A program made the position numbers and the translations under genes. 15,524 nt of DNA from JBEKYD01 sp052325345 (GTDB lineage Bacteria > Acidobacteriota > Terriglobia > Bryobacterales > Bryobacteraceae), in the NCBI GenBank assembly GCA_052325345.1, contig JBKQVG010000160.1, positions 1 to 15,524 on the forward strand, in the 5' to 3' direction. The notes under the pieces are model-generated. The model did no database searches, was not told the origin of the DNA, and was given only the letters and a program-made list of their open reading frames with translations. How positions within the stretch are numbered: position 1 is the first letter of the stretch; every line of letters begins with the position of its first letter. Below are positions 1 to 7,082 of the stretch, piece by piece.

Positions 1-5
1 GGCCC

Positions 6-33
6 GACAGACCACGAAAGACGATGGTCTGTC
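6..33. repeat. Perfect 9-bp hairpin, REP-like
   Basis: Bases 6-14 (GACAGACCA) are the exact reverse complement of bases 25-33 (TGGTCTGTC), with a 10-nt loop between them. No T-tract follows on either side, so a rho-independent terminator is unlikely. It may be a REP-type intergenic palindrome or the tail of an upstream gene's 3' UTR. Only one copy is present here, so its repeat status is a guess. Confidence 0.5.
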
Positions 34-143
34 CCACCTTGGAACGCCCGAAACCTGGCTCAATCCAAATTTCACGACTTCAGGAGTTCGGAGTCTCGAC
101 GCACCCCGCACGAGCGTCCGCCACGAAAATTGTGGCCTGGCGC

Positions 144-170
144 TACACTGAGAAATTCGAAGAAGGAGAT
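144..170 (+). promoter_or_regulatory. Possible -10 and strong RBS ahead of the rhamnosidase
   Basis: TACACT at 144-149 is a plausible -10 hexamer, although no good -35 lies 16-18 nt upstream. AAGGAGA at 163-169 is a strong Shine-Dalgarno sequence just before the ATG at 172. This RBS decides the start: the frame is open further upstream to 130, but only 172 has an RBS and is followed at once by a signal peptide. The -10 is weakly supported; the RBS is clear. Confidence 0.5.
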
Positions 171-171
171 C

Positions 172-2682
172 ATGTCCATTTCCCGCTTCCTCCTCCTGAG
201 CCTGGCCGCGGCCGGGCTTGTTACCGCCCAGGGTTTGCCGCCCGGACCGCTCGACCCCACCGCCGAAATCGAGCATCCGCGCCTGGAGTCGTCGCTGCAC
301 CGGCCGTTGCCGGAAGAGTACATCTGGACCGCCGGCGACGCCCAGGCTCTCTCCAAAATCAGCTACGACTGGGCCAAGCAAAGCTACAAAACCGCCCCGC
401 ACTTCTTTCGCCGCACGTTCACTCTGTCCACCGCACCCAATGCCGCTACGCTCTATGTGGCCGGGCCGCGCTCGGCGCGTATTTTCCTCAACGGCAAACT
501 GGTGGATGAGGTCGCGAGCGATCTCGATCACCCGCTCGGCATGCACGTTTTCGCGGCCGGCGTGGCCTCGGCATTGCACGCCGGCGCCAACACCCTGGCG
601 CTCGAAGTCGTCCGCGGGCGCGGCATTTCGGGCTTCGCCAACAGCGCCAAGGTGGCGCAGCAGACTTTCGGCGAAGTGCTGGTGGTGAAGCTCGCGCCAG
701 CCGCCCGCGGCATCGAGGCGCCTCCCCTTCTTATCAGCGATGGGCAGTGGAAAAGCACGCTCGAAGCGGCTTCCGGCTGGCAGCAGCCCGGCTTCGACGA
801 CCAATCCTGGCCGCCGGTCCAGTCGCTGGGCGGTATCGAGAGCGACATCGATTTCTTCCAGTGGAGCGGCGATGCCGGCCTGTACGATTGGCCGGGTTAC
901 GACGGCGTTTCGCCCTTCCTGGCACGCTATGAGCTGGCCCCTGTCGCCGTCACGGACGTGTTCGAAGGGCGCAGCAAATTCGACAACCTGCCCGCGCTAA
1001 CCGGCGCAAAGCCGCCGGCTTCGCCCGCGGCCGAGTTCGCCGTGCGCCTCGCCGGCCGCAACTTCGACAATCCCGCCCCGCCCTCTCTCATGCTCGATTT
1101 CGGCCGCGAAGTCGTCGGCCGGGTGGAATTCGTCTCCGGTTCCGACGCTCCCGCCGAAGTCATCGTGCAATACGGCGAATCGGAGGACGAAGCGCGCAGC
1201 AACCAGCAGTACCTGGGAGTGAACCCTCTCTACATCGCGCCGCACGCCACCGCGCACGGTCCCAAGAGCGCCTTCCGCTACGTCCTGGTCCGCTTCGCCG
1301 CCGGCGATTCGCCGGTTCGCTTTCGCGCCATTCGCCTCGACGGCATCTACTATCCGGTCCGCTACCAGGGCTCGTTCGAATCGTCCGACGCCATGCTCAA
1401 TCGCATTTGGACGGCTGGCGCTTATACAGCGCATCTGTGCATGCAGGACGATATTTGGGACGCCCCCAAGCGCGACCGCGGCCGCTGGATGGGCGACCTC
1501 GACGTGAGCGGCCACGTGATCAGTAAAGTCTTCGCCGACAAGTTCCTCATGGAAGACACGCTTACCCACCTGATCGGCCCCGAGCCGGTGACCCAGCACG
1601 TCAATGGCATCGCCGGCTATTCCGCCTTCTGGATGACGGGCGAGGCCGATTACTACCGTCACATGGGCGATCGTGAACATCTCGAGAGCATTCACCAGCG
1701 GTTGATCGAGCTCCAGCGGTACATGGATACCGAGCTCGACGAGAACCATCTTTACGCCAACGTGAACAAGTCCTGGCCGTTCGTCGATTGGGCGCCGGAT
1801 CTGTACGGCGATACAGCCGAGGCGCGACGCGGCACCCAGATCGAATTCTATCGGGCCTATCGCGAAGGCGCCTGGCTGCTGCGCGAGCTGGGCGACACGG
1901 CCGCCGCCGGGCGCTTCGACGAGCGCGCGGCCATCCTCAAGCAAGCCGCCGATCATTACTTATTCGATGCCTACCTGGGCGCCTGGGGACCGCGCTGGCA
2001 GATCAACGCCATGGCCGTGTTGAGCGATTTGGCCGGGCCCAAGCAGTACGCCGCCATTTGGGACCAGGTCCTGTCCCAGTTGGGCCATGAACGATTCAGC
2101 GCCTGGACGATCAGTCCTTATTACAATTACTACGTGGTGCGCGCCATGGCGCGGATGGGGCATCGCCGCGAAGCGCTCGATTGGATTCGCAAATACTGGG
2201 GCGGCATGCTGGAGGAGGGCGCCACCACTTTCTGGGAATCCTACGATTTGAACTGGCCCAAAGACAAGCCGCACGTTTCCTTGCAGGCCGACGGCACCAG
2301 CGGTTTCTTCGTGAGCCTGGACCACGGCTGGTCGAGCGGCCCCACCGCCTGGCTGATGGAGGAAATCCTCGGCATCCGGCCCACCGCGCGCGGTTTTGAT
2401 GCGGCCGTGATCCGTCCCGACCTGGCCGATCTGGAATGGGCCAAGGGCGTCGAACCCACCCCGCACGGGCCCATCCGCATCAGCTTGAAAAAGAATCTGG
2501 GCGTGCTCGAGACCACGCTCGATCTGCCGGCCGGTATTCAAACCGAAGTGTTGCTGCCGTCGCCCGGGCCAGGGCGGCAGATCACCGTCAACGGGCAGCC
2601 GGTCGAATCCGTTCCGGCCGAAAATGGAACTCGCGCCCGCATCCGCATTTCTGCCGCGGGCCGCTACGAGGTGCATTCATGA
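172..2682 (+). CDS. Secreted alpha-L-rhamnosidase, GH78-like
   Basis: An 836-residue protein expected to release terminal L-rhamnose from glycans outside the cytoplasm. It opens with a Sec signal peptide (MSISRFLLLSLAAAGLVTAQ, cleavage probably after TAQ). Next come beta-sandwich domains (roughly 60-400; FFRRTF and RIFLNGKLV are typical), an (alpha/alpha)6 catalytic barrel (about 400-740) and a C-terminal beta domain (745-836). The barrel carries DAPKRDRGRWMGD at 430-442, FWESYD at 687-692 with candidate catalytic E689, and SLDHGWSSGP at 715-724, all diagnostic of the GH78 clan. The classical DxPxRxERxGWxGD motif lacks its glutamate here (R436-G437 instead), so substrate or mechanism may differ from characterised GH78 enzymes. 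Its last codon overlaps the next gene (ATGA at 2679-2682), which implies translational coupling. The rhamnosidase family call is firm; activity on rhamnose itself is inferred. Confidence 0.87.
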   Translation: MSISRFLLLSLAAAGLVTAQGLPPGPLDPTAEIEHPRLESSLHRPLPEEYIWTAGDAQALSKISYDWAKQSYKTAPHFFRRTFTLSTAPNAATLYVAGPRSARIFLNGKLVDEVASDLDHPLGMHVFAAGVASALHAGANTLALEVVRGRGISGFANSAKVAQQTFGEVLVVKLAPAARGIEAPPLLISDGQWKSTLEAASGWQQPGFDDQSWPPVQSLGGIESDIDFFQWSGDAGLYDWPGYDGVSPFLARYELAPVAVTDVFEGRSKFDNLPALTGAKPPASPAAEFAVRLAGRNFDNPAPPSLMLDFGREVVGRVEFVSGSDAPAEVIVQYGESEDEARSNQQYLGVNPLYIAPHATAHGPKSAFRYVLVRFAAGDSPVRFRAIRLDGIYYPVRYQGSFESSDAMLNRIWTAGAYTAHLCMQDDIWDAPKRDRGRWMGDLDVSGHVISKVFADKFLMEDTLTHLIGPEPVTQHVNGIAGYSAFWMTGEADYYRHMGDREHLESIHQRLIELQRYMDTELDENHLYANVNKSWPFVDWAPDLYGDTAEARRGTQIEFYRAYREGAWLLRELGDTAAAGRFDERAAILKQAADHYLFDAYLGAWGPRWQINAMAVLSDLAGPKQYAAIWDQVLSQLGHERFSAWTISPYYNYYVVRAMARMGHRREALDWIRKYWGGMLEEGATTFWESYDLNWPKDKPHVSLQADGTSGFFVSLDHGWSSGPTAWLMEEILGIRPTARGFDAAVIRPDLADLEWAKGVEPTPHGPIRISLKKNLGVLETTLDLPAGIQTEVLLPSPGPGRQITVNGQPVESVPAENGTRARIRISAAGRYEVHS

Positions 2683-3770
2683 ATCGACGCCAGTTTGTCT
2701 CCTCCGCCGGGGCCGCCGCTCTGGCCCCCGCCACTGTCCGGCAAGCCGCGGCCGACACGCCCGCACCCCGCGCCCGCATGCGGCTGGGGTGCCAGAGCGC
2801 GCCCACCAGCGACGCCCACCTGAAATACCTGGCCCGCTACGGCGTTCGCGACATTTGCGGCTACCCCGAAATTCCGGCCGATCGGCTTTATGCCACCGTC
2901 GACGAGCTCAAGCGCATGCGCGATCTGGCCGAATCGAACGGCATTCACGTGGAATCGACGGCGCCGCCGTTCCTTACCTCGAGCCACATCGACAAAGAAA
3001 AGCACGGCGCCATCATGCTGGCCGAAAGCCCGGAGCGCGACCGCGACATCGAACAGTTGCAAACCTTCATTCGCAATTGCGCCGCCGCCGGCATCCCTTC
3101 GTTCAAATACAACATGAGCATTCTGGGCGTGCTGCGCACCGGCCGCGTTCCAGGCCGCGGCGATTGCACCTACAGCGCCTGGCGCCTGCGCGACGCCCAT
3201 CCCGAGCCGCCCCTCACCCGCGCCGGCCGCGTGGATGCGGAACGTTTCTGGGAGCGCATTACCTATTTTCTCGACCGCGTGGTCCCGGTGGCCAATGAAT
3301 ACAAGGTGCGCATGGCCTGCCATCCCCAGGACCCCGGCGTGCCTCCCGAAGGCTACCAGGGCGTGGACCGCGTGCTCGGCACCGTCGACGGCTTGAAGCG
3401 CTTCGTCTCCATTCACGAAAGCCCGTACCACGGCCTGAATTTCTGTCAGGGCACGGTTTCCGAAATGCTGCGCGATCCGGGCAAGGAAATCTTCGACGTA
3501 ATCCGTTACTTCGGCACCCGCAACAAGATCTTCAACGTCCACTTCCGCAATATCCGCGGCCACCGCGACGAATTCGTGGAAGTCTACCCCGACGAAGGCG
3601 ACGTGAATTTCGTGGAAGCCATCAAGGTTTACAGGGAAGTGGGCTACCAATACATGTTGATGCCGGATCACGTCCCCCAAGCCCCGTCCGATCCCAACGG
3701 CCTGCAAAGCTTTGCCTTCTGCTACGGCTATATCCGGGCGTTGATCCAGGCGGCGGATCGAATTGTGTAG
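2679..3770 (+). CDS. Tat-exported mannonate dehydratase-like protein (UxuA family TIM barrel)
   Basis: A 363-residue protein resembling D-mannonate dehydratase, which converts D-mannonate to 2-keto-3-deoxygluconate in hexuronate breakdown. The UxuA metal-site motifs are in order: HPQDP (H215), NFCQGT (C256), VHFRNIRG (H288) and MPDH (D330). These match the Cys/His/His/Asp metal ligands of the family. It is slightly shorter than the usual enzyme of about 390 residues. The N-terminus MNRRQFVSSAGAAAL, followed by an alanine-rich stretch ending QAAAD, is a twin-arginine signal, so the protein is probably exported folded. That is odd, because characterised UxuA proteins are cytoplasmic. The start is set by the ATGA overlap with the rhamnosidase. 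Export and coupling suggest a role in extracytoplasmic uronate/rhamnose glycan processing. It could instead be an isomerase- or epimerase-like relative with another substrate. Confidence 0.78.
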   Translation: MNRRQFVSSAGAAALAPATVRQAAADTPAPRARMRLGCQSAPTSDAHLKYLARYGVRDICGYPEIPADRLYATVDELKRMRDLAESNGIHVESTAPPFLTSSHIDKEKHGAIMLAESPERDRDIEQLQTFIRNCAAAGIPSFKYNMSILGVLRTGRVPGRGDCTYSAWRLRDAHPEPPLTRAGRVDAERFWERITYFLDRVVPVANEYKVRMACHPQDPGVPPEGYQGVDRVLGTVDGLKRFVSIHESPYHGLNFCQGTVSEMLRDPGKEIFDVIRYFGTRNKIFNVHFRNIRGHRDEFVEVYPDEGDVNFVEAIKVYREVGYQYMLMPDHVPQAPSDPNGLQSFAFCYGYIRALIQAADRIV

Positions 3771-3787
3771 CGGGTTGCACTTTTTTC

Positions 3788-3811
3788 GTGTTACACTGAT
3801 TTCGTGACGAA
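3788..3811 (+). promoter_or_regulatory. Extended -10 promoter and operator-like repeats of vapBC1
   Basis: TGTTACACT (3789-3797) fits an extended -10 (TGn plus TACACT), ending 6 nt before the GTG start at 3804. The site overlaps GTGTTACAC (3788-3796, a dyad). TTCGT occurs as direct repeats at 3785 and 3801, and inverted as ACGAA at 3807-3811. This makes TTCGTGACGAA a perfect dyad around the start codon. Antitoxins of this type bind such repeats to repress their own operon. There is no SD, so a leaderless mRNA is likely. Confidence 0.45.
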
Positions 3812-4052
3812 GACAATAAAATCCAGAAACGTAACCATAAGGATCTCGGACGAGGCTGTTCTTTGGGCGCGGCGTAAGGCGGCGGAGGAGAATACATCGG
3901 TATCCCGGCTGGTTGGCGAAATGCTGGAACGCCAGATGCGGTTGTCGGACGAATATTGGCAGGCGTTCGAGCATTGGAAATCCAACCGAACGATGGCCGT
4001 AGGCAGCGCCGCGGAACGCCTCAGCCGCGAGGACGTCCATGAACGCCGGTGA
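3804..4052 (+). CDS. vapB: VapB-type antitoxin (ribbon-helix-helix)
   Basis: An 82-residue protein beginning at GTG. Residues 9-45 (NVTIRISDEAVLWARRKA, then ENTSVSRLVGEMLERQM) form a ribbon-helix-helix DNA-binding domain: a short beta strand followed by two helices. The C-terminal tail ends in REDVHERR and probably wraps the toxin; the antitoxin of the second VapBC pair ends similarly in REELHVRR. It neutralises the VapC encoded next and should repress its own promoter. No SD precedes the GTG, but an extended -10 ends 6 nt upstream. The gene overlaps vapC by 14 nt. VapB family assignment is good; the exact subfamily is not resolved. Confidence 0.82.
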   Translation: MTKTIKSRNVTIRISDEAVLWARRKAAEENTSVSRLVGEMLERQMRLSDEYWQAFEHWKSNRTMAVGSAAERLSREDVHERR

Positions 4053-4482
4053 CGGCTTCTTTGTCGACTCGAACCTGCTGCTCTATTACATCGATCCCGG
4101 AGACGCCGCCAAGCGCGAGCGCGCCGCGGAGTGGCTGGATGCTCTCTGGATGGCGGGGGCTGGCCGGCTGAGCTGGCAGGTGCTGCACGAATTCTACTGG
4201 AACGCGGTGAAGAAAATGCGCCTGGCGCCGGCAAGCGCGCGCGAGATCGTGGAGGATCTCAGCCATTGGAGACCGGTGGACACTTCATTAGGCCTGGTGC
4301 AACAAGCGTGGCAGTGGATGGATACGGCGCAGCTCACCTACTGGGACGCCCTCATTCTGGCGGCTGCCCAGCGTTGCGGAGCGCGGTACCTGCTGTCGGA
4401 AGACTTCCAGGCTGGCCGCCGCTACGCGGACGTCGAAGTGCTGAACCCGTTTGACCGTTCGCCCTCGGCCTTTGCGGCCTGA
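4039..4482 (+). CDS. vapC: VapC-type PIN-domain toxin RNase
   Basis: A 147-residue PIN-domain endoribonuclease, the toxin of the pair; relatives cut tRNA or rRNA and stop translation. The acidic metal site is complete: D10 in FVDSNLLLYY, E51 in QVLHEFYW, D103 in YWDALI, and E121/D122 in LLSEDFQ. The length is normal for VapC. The start at 4039 has an SD (GAGGA at 4029-4033, 5-nt spacer) inside the antitoxin gene, and the 14-nt overlap keeps toxin translation tied to antitoxin. An intact catalytic set suggests a functional toxin. Its target RNA cannot be read from sequence. Confidence 0.88.
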   Translation: MNAGDGFFVDSNLLLYYIDPGDAAKRERAAEWLDALWMAGAGRLSWQVLHEFYWNAVKKMRLAPASAREIVEDLSHWRPVDTSLGLVQQAWQWMDTAQLTYWDALILAAAQRCGARYLLSEDFQAGRRYADVEVLNPFDRSPSAFAA

Positions 4483-4496
4483 CCGCCGTGTCCGCC

Positions 4497-4540
4497 CGTG
4501 GGGCGAAAGAACCACGTCAGCCCACGTGCGCTTCTTTTTT
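4497..4540 (+). terminator. Weak terminator-like hairpin after vapBC1
   Basis: CGTGGG (4497-4502) can pair with CCCACG (4521-4526). An alternative smaller stem, CACGT with ACGTG, lies in the same stretch. The T-rich run CTTCTTTTTT at 4531-4540 follows. The stem is short and the loop long, so termination efficiency is doubtful. It would end vapBC1 transcription before the oppositely directed uppP. Confidence 0.35.
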
Positions 4541-4593
4541 GTTAGCGGGCCGCCCGTTTGCTGGTACCACCCGTTTTTCGACACACCATTGGC

Positions 4594-5454
4594 TCAATAG
4601 CCATTGAAGTGAAGGACGGCGACAACCGCTGAAGCCACCAGGCAATAGATGCCGAACAGGTACCAGCGGCCGGTTTCGAGCCAGCGGCTCAACCATTTGA
4701 GGGCCACGAGGCCTGCCAGGAAGGCCAGGGCGGCTCCCAACAGGCTGGGGGCGAATGCGGCGGCGAGGGCTTCCCGGCCACCGCCGTGGCTGGCTTTCAT
4801 AAGGCGCAGCGCTTCGCGGCCGATTGCCGCCGGGGTCAGAAGCACGGCCAGGGCGAAGCTGAACTTTTCAGCCTGGTCCTTGGCGACGCCGGCCAGCATG
4901 CCGGTGGAGATGGTGGCGCCGGAGCGCGAGAAGCCGCGGAAGGGGAGACACAAGCCCTGCACGGCGCCGATCAGGCCCGCCTGCCGGGCGCCCAGGGCAA
5001 CCGGTGGCTCATGGCGTTTTCTTTCCTTGAGGCCGGCGACCAGGATCAGGATTCCGGCCGCGGCCAGAGCGGGGGCGATCAGTTCCAGGCGGCCGAATAA
5101 TTGCTCGACTTCGGCGGCCGGCGAAGAGCGCAGCGCCACCTTCTCGATGACGATGATGAGGCCTTCGCCGATCACGCCGGTGATAGCGGTGGCCACCACC
5201 AACAGCAAGCCAAATTCCTTGGCGACGTAGGCGCTGCGGAAATAAGTGGCGCGCCAGGTTTTCCAAAAGTAAACAATCACCGCGAACATGGTTCCGGTGT
5301 GCAGCATCACCAGCAACAGGGTCATGGCGGGGGCGGATGGGTCGAGCCCCATCAGTTTTTCCGCCACCACGACGTGAGCCGAGCTGGAAACCGGAAGCAA
5401 TTCCGCCATGCCTTGCACGATGGCAAGGATGAGTACCTGAAGAAAAGAGGCCAA
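4594..5454 (-). CDS. uppP: Undecaprenyl-diphosphatase (UppP/BacA)
   Basis: A 286-residue, strongly hydrophobic inner-membrane enzyme. It dephosphorylates undecaprenyl diphosphate so that the lipid carrier can be reused for peptidoglycan and other envelope glycans; overproduction gives bacitracin resistance in known cases. The first family motif is VQGMAELLPVSSSAH (E18, S23-S25, H27). The second is RGFSRSGATIS at 173-183 with R177. The usual PGxSRS is RGFSRS here, which I believe marks a known branch of the family. The start is TTG (5454), chosen because the protein then begins MASFLQVLILAIVQG, as UppP does; an in-frame stop lies just upstream. No SD is visible, and TATCCT on the minus strand ends 7 nt before it. 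It is divergent from the neighbouring glycosyltransferase gene. Confidence 0.92.
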   Translation of the reverse strand: MASFLQVLILAIVQGMAELLPVSSSAHVVVAEKLMGLDPSAPAMTLLLVMLHTGTMFAVIVYFWKTWRATYFRSAYVAKEFGLLLVVATAITGVIGEGLIIVIEKVALRSSPAAEVEQLFGRLELIAPALAAAGILILVAGLKERKRHEPPVALGARQAGLIGAVQGLCLPFRGFSRSGATISTGMLAGVAKDQAEKFSFALAVLLTPAAIGREALRLMKASHGGGREALAAAFAPSLLGAALAFLAGLVALKWLSRWLETGRWYLFGIYCLVASAVVAVLHFNGY

Positions 5455-5511
5455 GCAATTCAGGATACCGCATGAGCCGCCGCACGTTGATAACGGGCAC
5501 GTGGAGGCCCT

Positions 5512-7002
5512 ATGATCCGGATGATGGGATTGTTTCGTTTCGACGAGCGGCCGCGTTTATGGTTTTGGGCGGCGATGACGGGGCTGGCCGCCGGCCTCAT
5601 GTATTACGCGCAAACCGCGGCTTTCACCGGCGACGAGAGCTTTCACCTGGTGGCGGCGGCGATGATCAAGGCCGGCTTCCGTCCTTACCTGGATTTTTGT
5701 TTTCCTCAAACGCCCCTGAACGCGTACTGGAACGCTTTCTGGATTTGGGTGCTGCCGGAGAGCTGGCGCACGGTACACGCGCTCGCGTCTCTGGAGACTT
5801 CGATCGGGGTGGTGATGGCCGCGGATTTCGTCTACCGGCGCTGGGAGCCAGGCCCATGGCGGGTGCCGGCGGCGGTGACGGCGGGCGTGCTGATCGGCTC
5901 GAACAACATCCTGGTGGAATTCGGAACGCTGGGGCAGGCCTATGCGATGTGCCTGGTTCTGACGGTGGCGGCCTTTCGCGCCACCACCGCGGCGGTGCGC
6001 GGGAACTCCTGGTTGGCGCCGCTTGCGGGCGCATTGGCGGGAGGGGCGGCGGCCAGCTCGTTGCTGAGCGCTCCGGTGGCGCCGGTGCTGCTGGCCTGGA
6101 TGCTGTGGAACAGCCTGGGCAGGCAACGCTGGCTGCGCGGCGCCTGGTTTGTTGTTGCCGCCGCGGTACCTTTCGCTCCAGTGGTCTGGCTATTTGCGCG
6201 CGAGCACTGGGTGGTATGGTTCAACTTGGCCGAATACCATCTCTATTACCGCCAGATTTATTGGCCCGATCCGCTGTCGCACGACATTTCGGCGATCACG
6301 GCGTGGCTGGCCGATCCGCAGGCCATGCTATTGGGGTTGCTGGCGGTGATCGGCCTGGTGTGGCTGGTGCGCCTGAAACCGTTCGACCGCGCCACCCGCG
6401 CCGAGTTTTATCTTTGCGCCCTGCTGTGCGCCGGACTGTTTCTGGAGCTGGCTTTCGCGCATCCCACTTTTCAGCGCTATTTCATCACAATCACCCCGTT
6501 CGCCGGCATTCTGGCGGTGCCGGGGTTGTACGCCATCGGCTCGCGCGCGCTCGCGCCCGGCCGCCCGTTCTGGCCGTGCGCGGTGCTGTGCTTCCTGAGC
6601 CTGGGAGCAGCCATACACAATCTCACGAATCGCGGCGACGTCTACACGTGGCAGGATTACGAGGCGGTCGCCCGCAAAGTAGAGCAGGTGACCCCCAAGG
6701 GCGACGAGTTTTTCGCCGACGGACTGGTCTACTTCCTGACCAGGCGCCGCCCGCTCCCCGGCATGGAGTTCGACTATTCGCACAAGCTCAACCTGCCGCC
6801 CGCCAAGCTGGCGCTGCTGCACGTGATGCCGGACAGCGAGCTGCAGGCCAAGCTGGGAGCGGGAGTCTTCTATACCGCGACGACCTGCGACGACGATGAG
6901 GTGAAGGACTACAAACTGGAGGAGCGTTTCGATCACAAGGACACCGTGAGCGAGTGCTCGGTATTCTGGGGGCCGAAGGGGCGAGCGGGTCGGAAGCAGT
7001 AA
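5512..7002 (+). CDS. GT-C fold membrane glycosyltransferase (PMT/ArnT-like)
   Basis: A 496-residue protein with many hydrophobic helices spread over residues 15-390 and a soluble C-terminal part of about 100 residues. The first loop contains GDESFH (D41-E42) followed by RPYLDFCFPQTPLNAYW. The acidic pair after the first membrane helix is the hallmark of GT-C transferases that use polyprenyl-phosphate sugars (PMT, ArnT and the GT39/GT83 group). The acceptor is unknown: lipid A, protein, or an envelope polysaccharide. GGAGG at 5503-5507 precedes the ATG with a short 4-nt spacer; M4 and M5 (5521, 5524) are less well placed alternatives. It is transcribed away from uppP across a 57-bp gap; the shared use of polyprenyl carriers fits this pairing. 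Confidence 0.7.
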   Translation: MIRMMGLFRFDERPRLWFWAAMTGLAAGLMYYAQTAAFTGDESFHLVAAAMIKAGFRPYLDFCFPQTPLNAYWNAFWIWVLPESWRTVHALASLETSIGVVMAADFVYRRWEPGPWRVPAAVTAGVLIGSNNILVEFGTLGQAYAMCLVLTVAAFRATTAAVRGNSWLAPLAGALAGGAAASSLLSAPVAPVLLAWMLWNSLGRQRWLRGAWFVVAAAVPFAPVVWLFAREHWVVWFNLAEYHLYYRQIYWPDPLSHDISAITAWLADPQAMLLGLLAVIGLVWLVRLKPFDRATRAEFYLCALLCAGLFLELAFAHPTFQRYFITITPFAGILAVPGLYAIGSRALAPGRPFWPCAVLCFLSLGAAIHNLTNRGDVYTWQDYEAVARKVEQVTPKGDEFFADGLVYFLTRRRPLPGMEFDYSHKLNLPPAKLALLHVMPDSELQAKLGAGVFYTATTCDDDEVKDYKLEERFDHKDTVSECSVFWGPKGRAGRKQ

Positions 7003-7006
7003 GTCA

Positions 7007-7060
7007 GCGATCGGCTTTTGGCTGATGCAAAGGCCGAAGCCGGTCGCCGACGGCCGATCG
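7007..7060. repeat. Nested inverted repeats downstream of the glycosyltransferase
   Basis: GCGATCGGCTT (7007-7017) pairs with AAGCCGGTCGC (7037-7047) over 11 positions, with one G-T wobble. The loop can fold further (GGC 7020-7022 with GCC 7033-7035). A competing partner, GCCGATCG at 7053-7060, perfectly matches CGATCGGC at 7008-7015, so two exclusive hairpins are possible. The element starts 5 nt after the glycosyltransferase stop and has no T-tract. It may be a transcript end, an RNA-processing stem or a REP-like element. Confidence 0.5.
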
Positions 7061-7071
7061 TTGAAAGCTCC

Positions 7072-7077
7072 TAGAAT
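7072..7077 (+). promoter_or_regulatory. Possible -10 (TAGAAT) of the purine permease
   Basis: TAGAAT differs from TATAAT at one position and ends 5 nt before the ATG at 7083. No convincing -35 lies at 16-18 nt. No SD is present upstream of the ATG. If used, the mRNA would begin at or next to the start codon. Confidence 0.35.
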
Positions 7078-7082
7078 GGACC

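Noticed and set aside
130..171. Earlier start for the rhamnosidase at TTG 130
   Set aside because: It would bury the signal peptide behind 14 charged residues and ignore the AAGGAGA that precedes ATG 172.
997..1956. Minus-strand open frame of 319 codons inside the rhamnosidase
   Set aside because: Shadow of the plus-strand gene; its composition is low-complexity V/A/G/D-rich, with no motifs.
2664..4040. Long minus-strand open frame of 458 codons opposite the UxuA-like gene
   Set aside because: It is antisense to a well-supported gene and has no recognisable domain. Long open antisense frames are expected in GC-rich codon-biased DNA.
5472..6899. Plus-strand frame of 475 codons overlapping the GT-C glycosyltransferase
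   Set aside because: It is Gly/Arg/Ala-rich without membrane segments or motifs, while the frame starting at 5512 has an RBS, the DE motif and coherent helices.
7003..7082. Purine riboswitch upstream of the purine permease
   Set aside because: The conserved purine-aptamer core was not found, and the spacer is too short to hold an aptamer plus expression platform.
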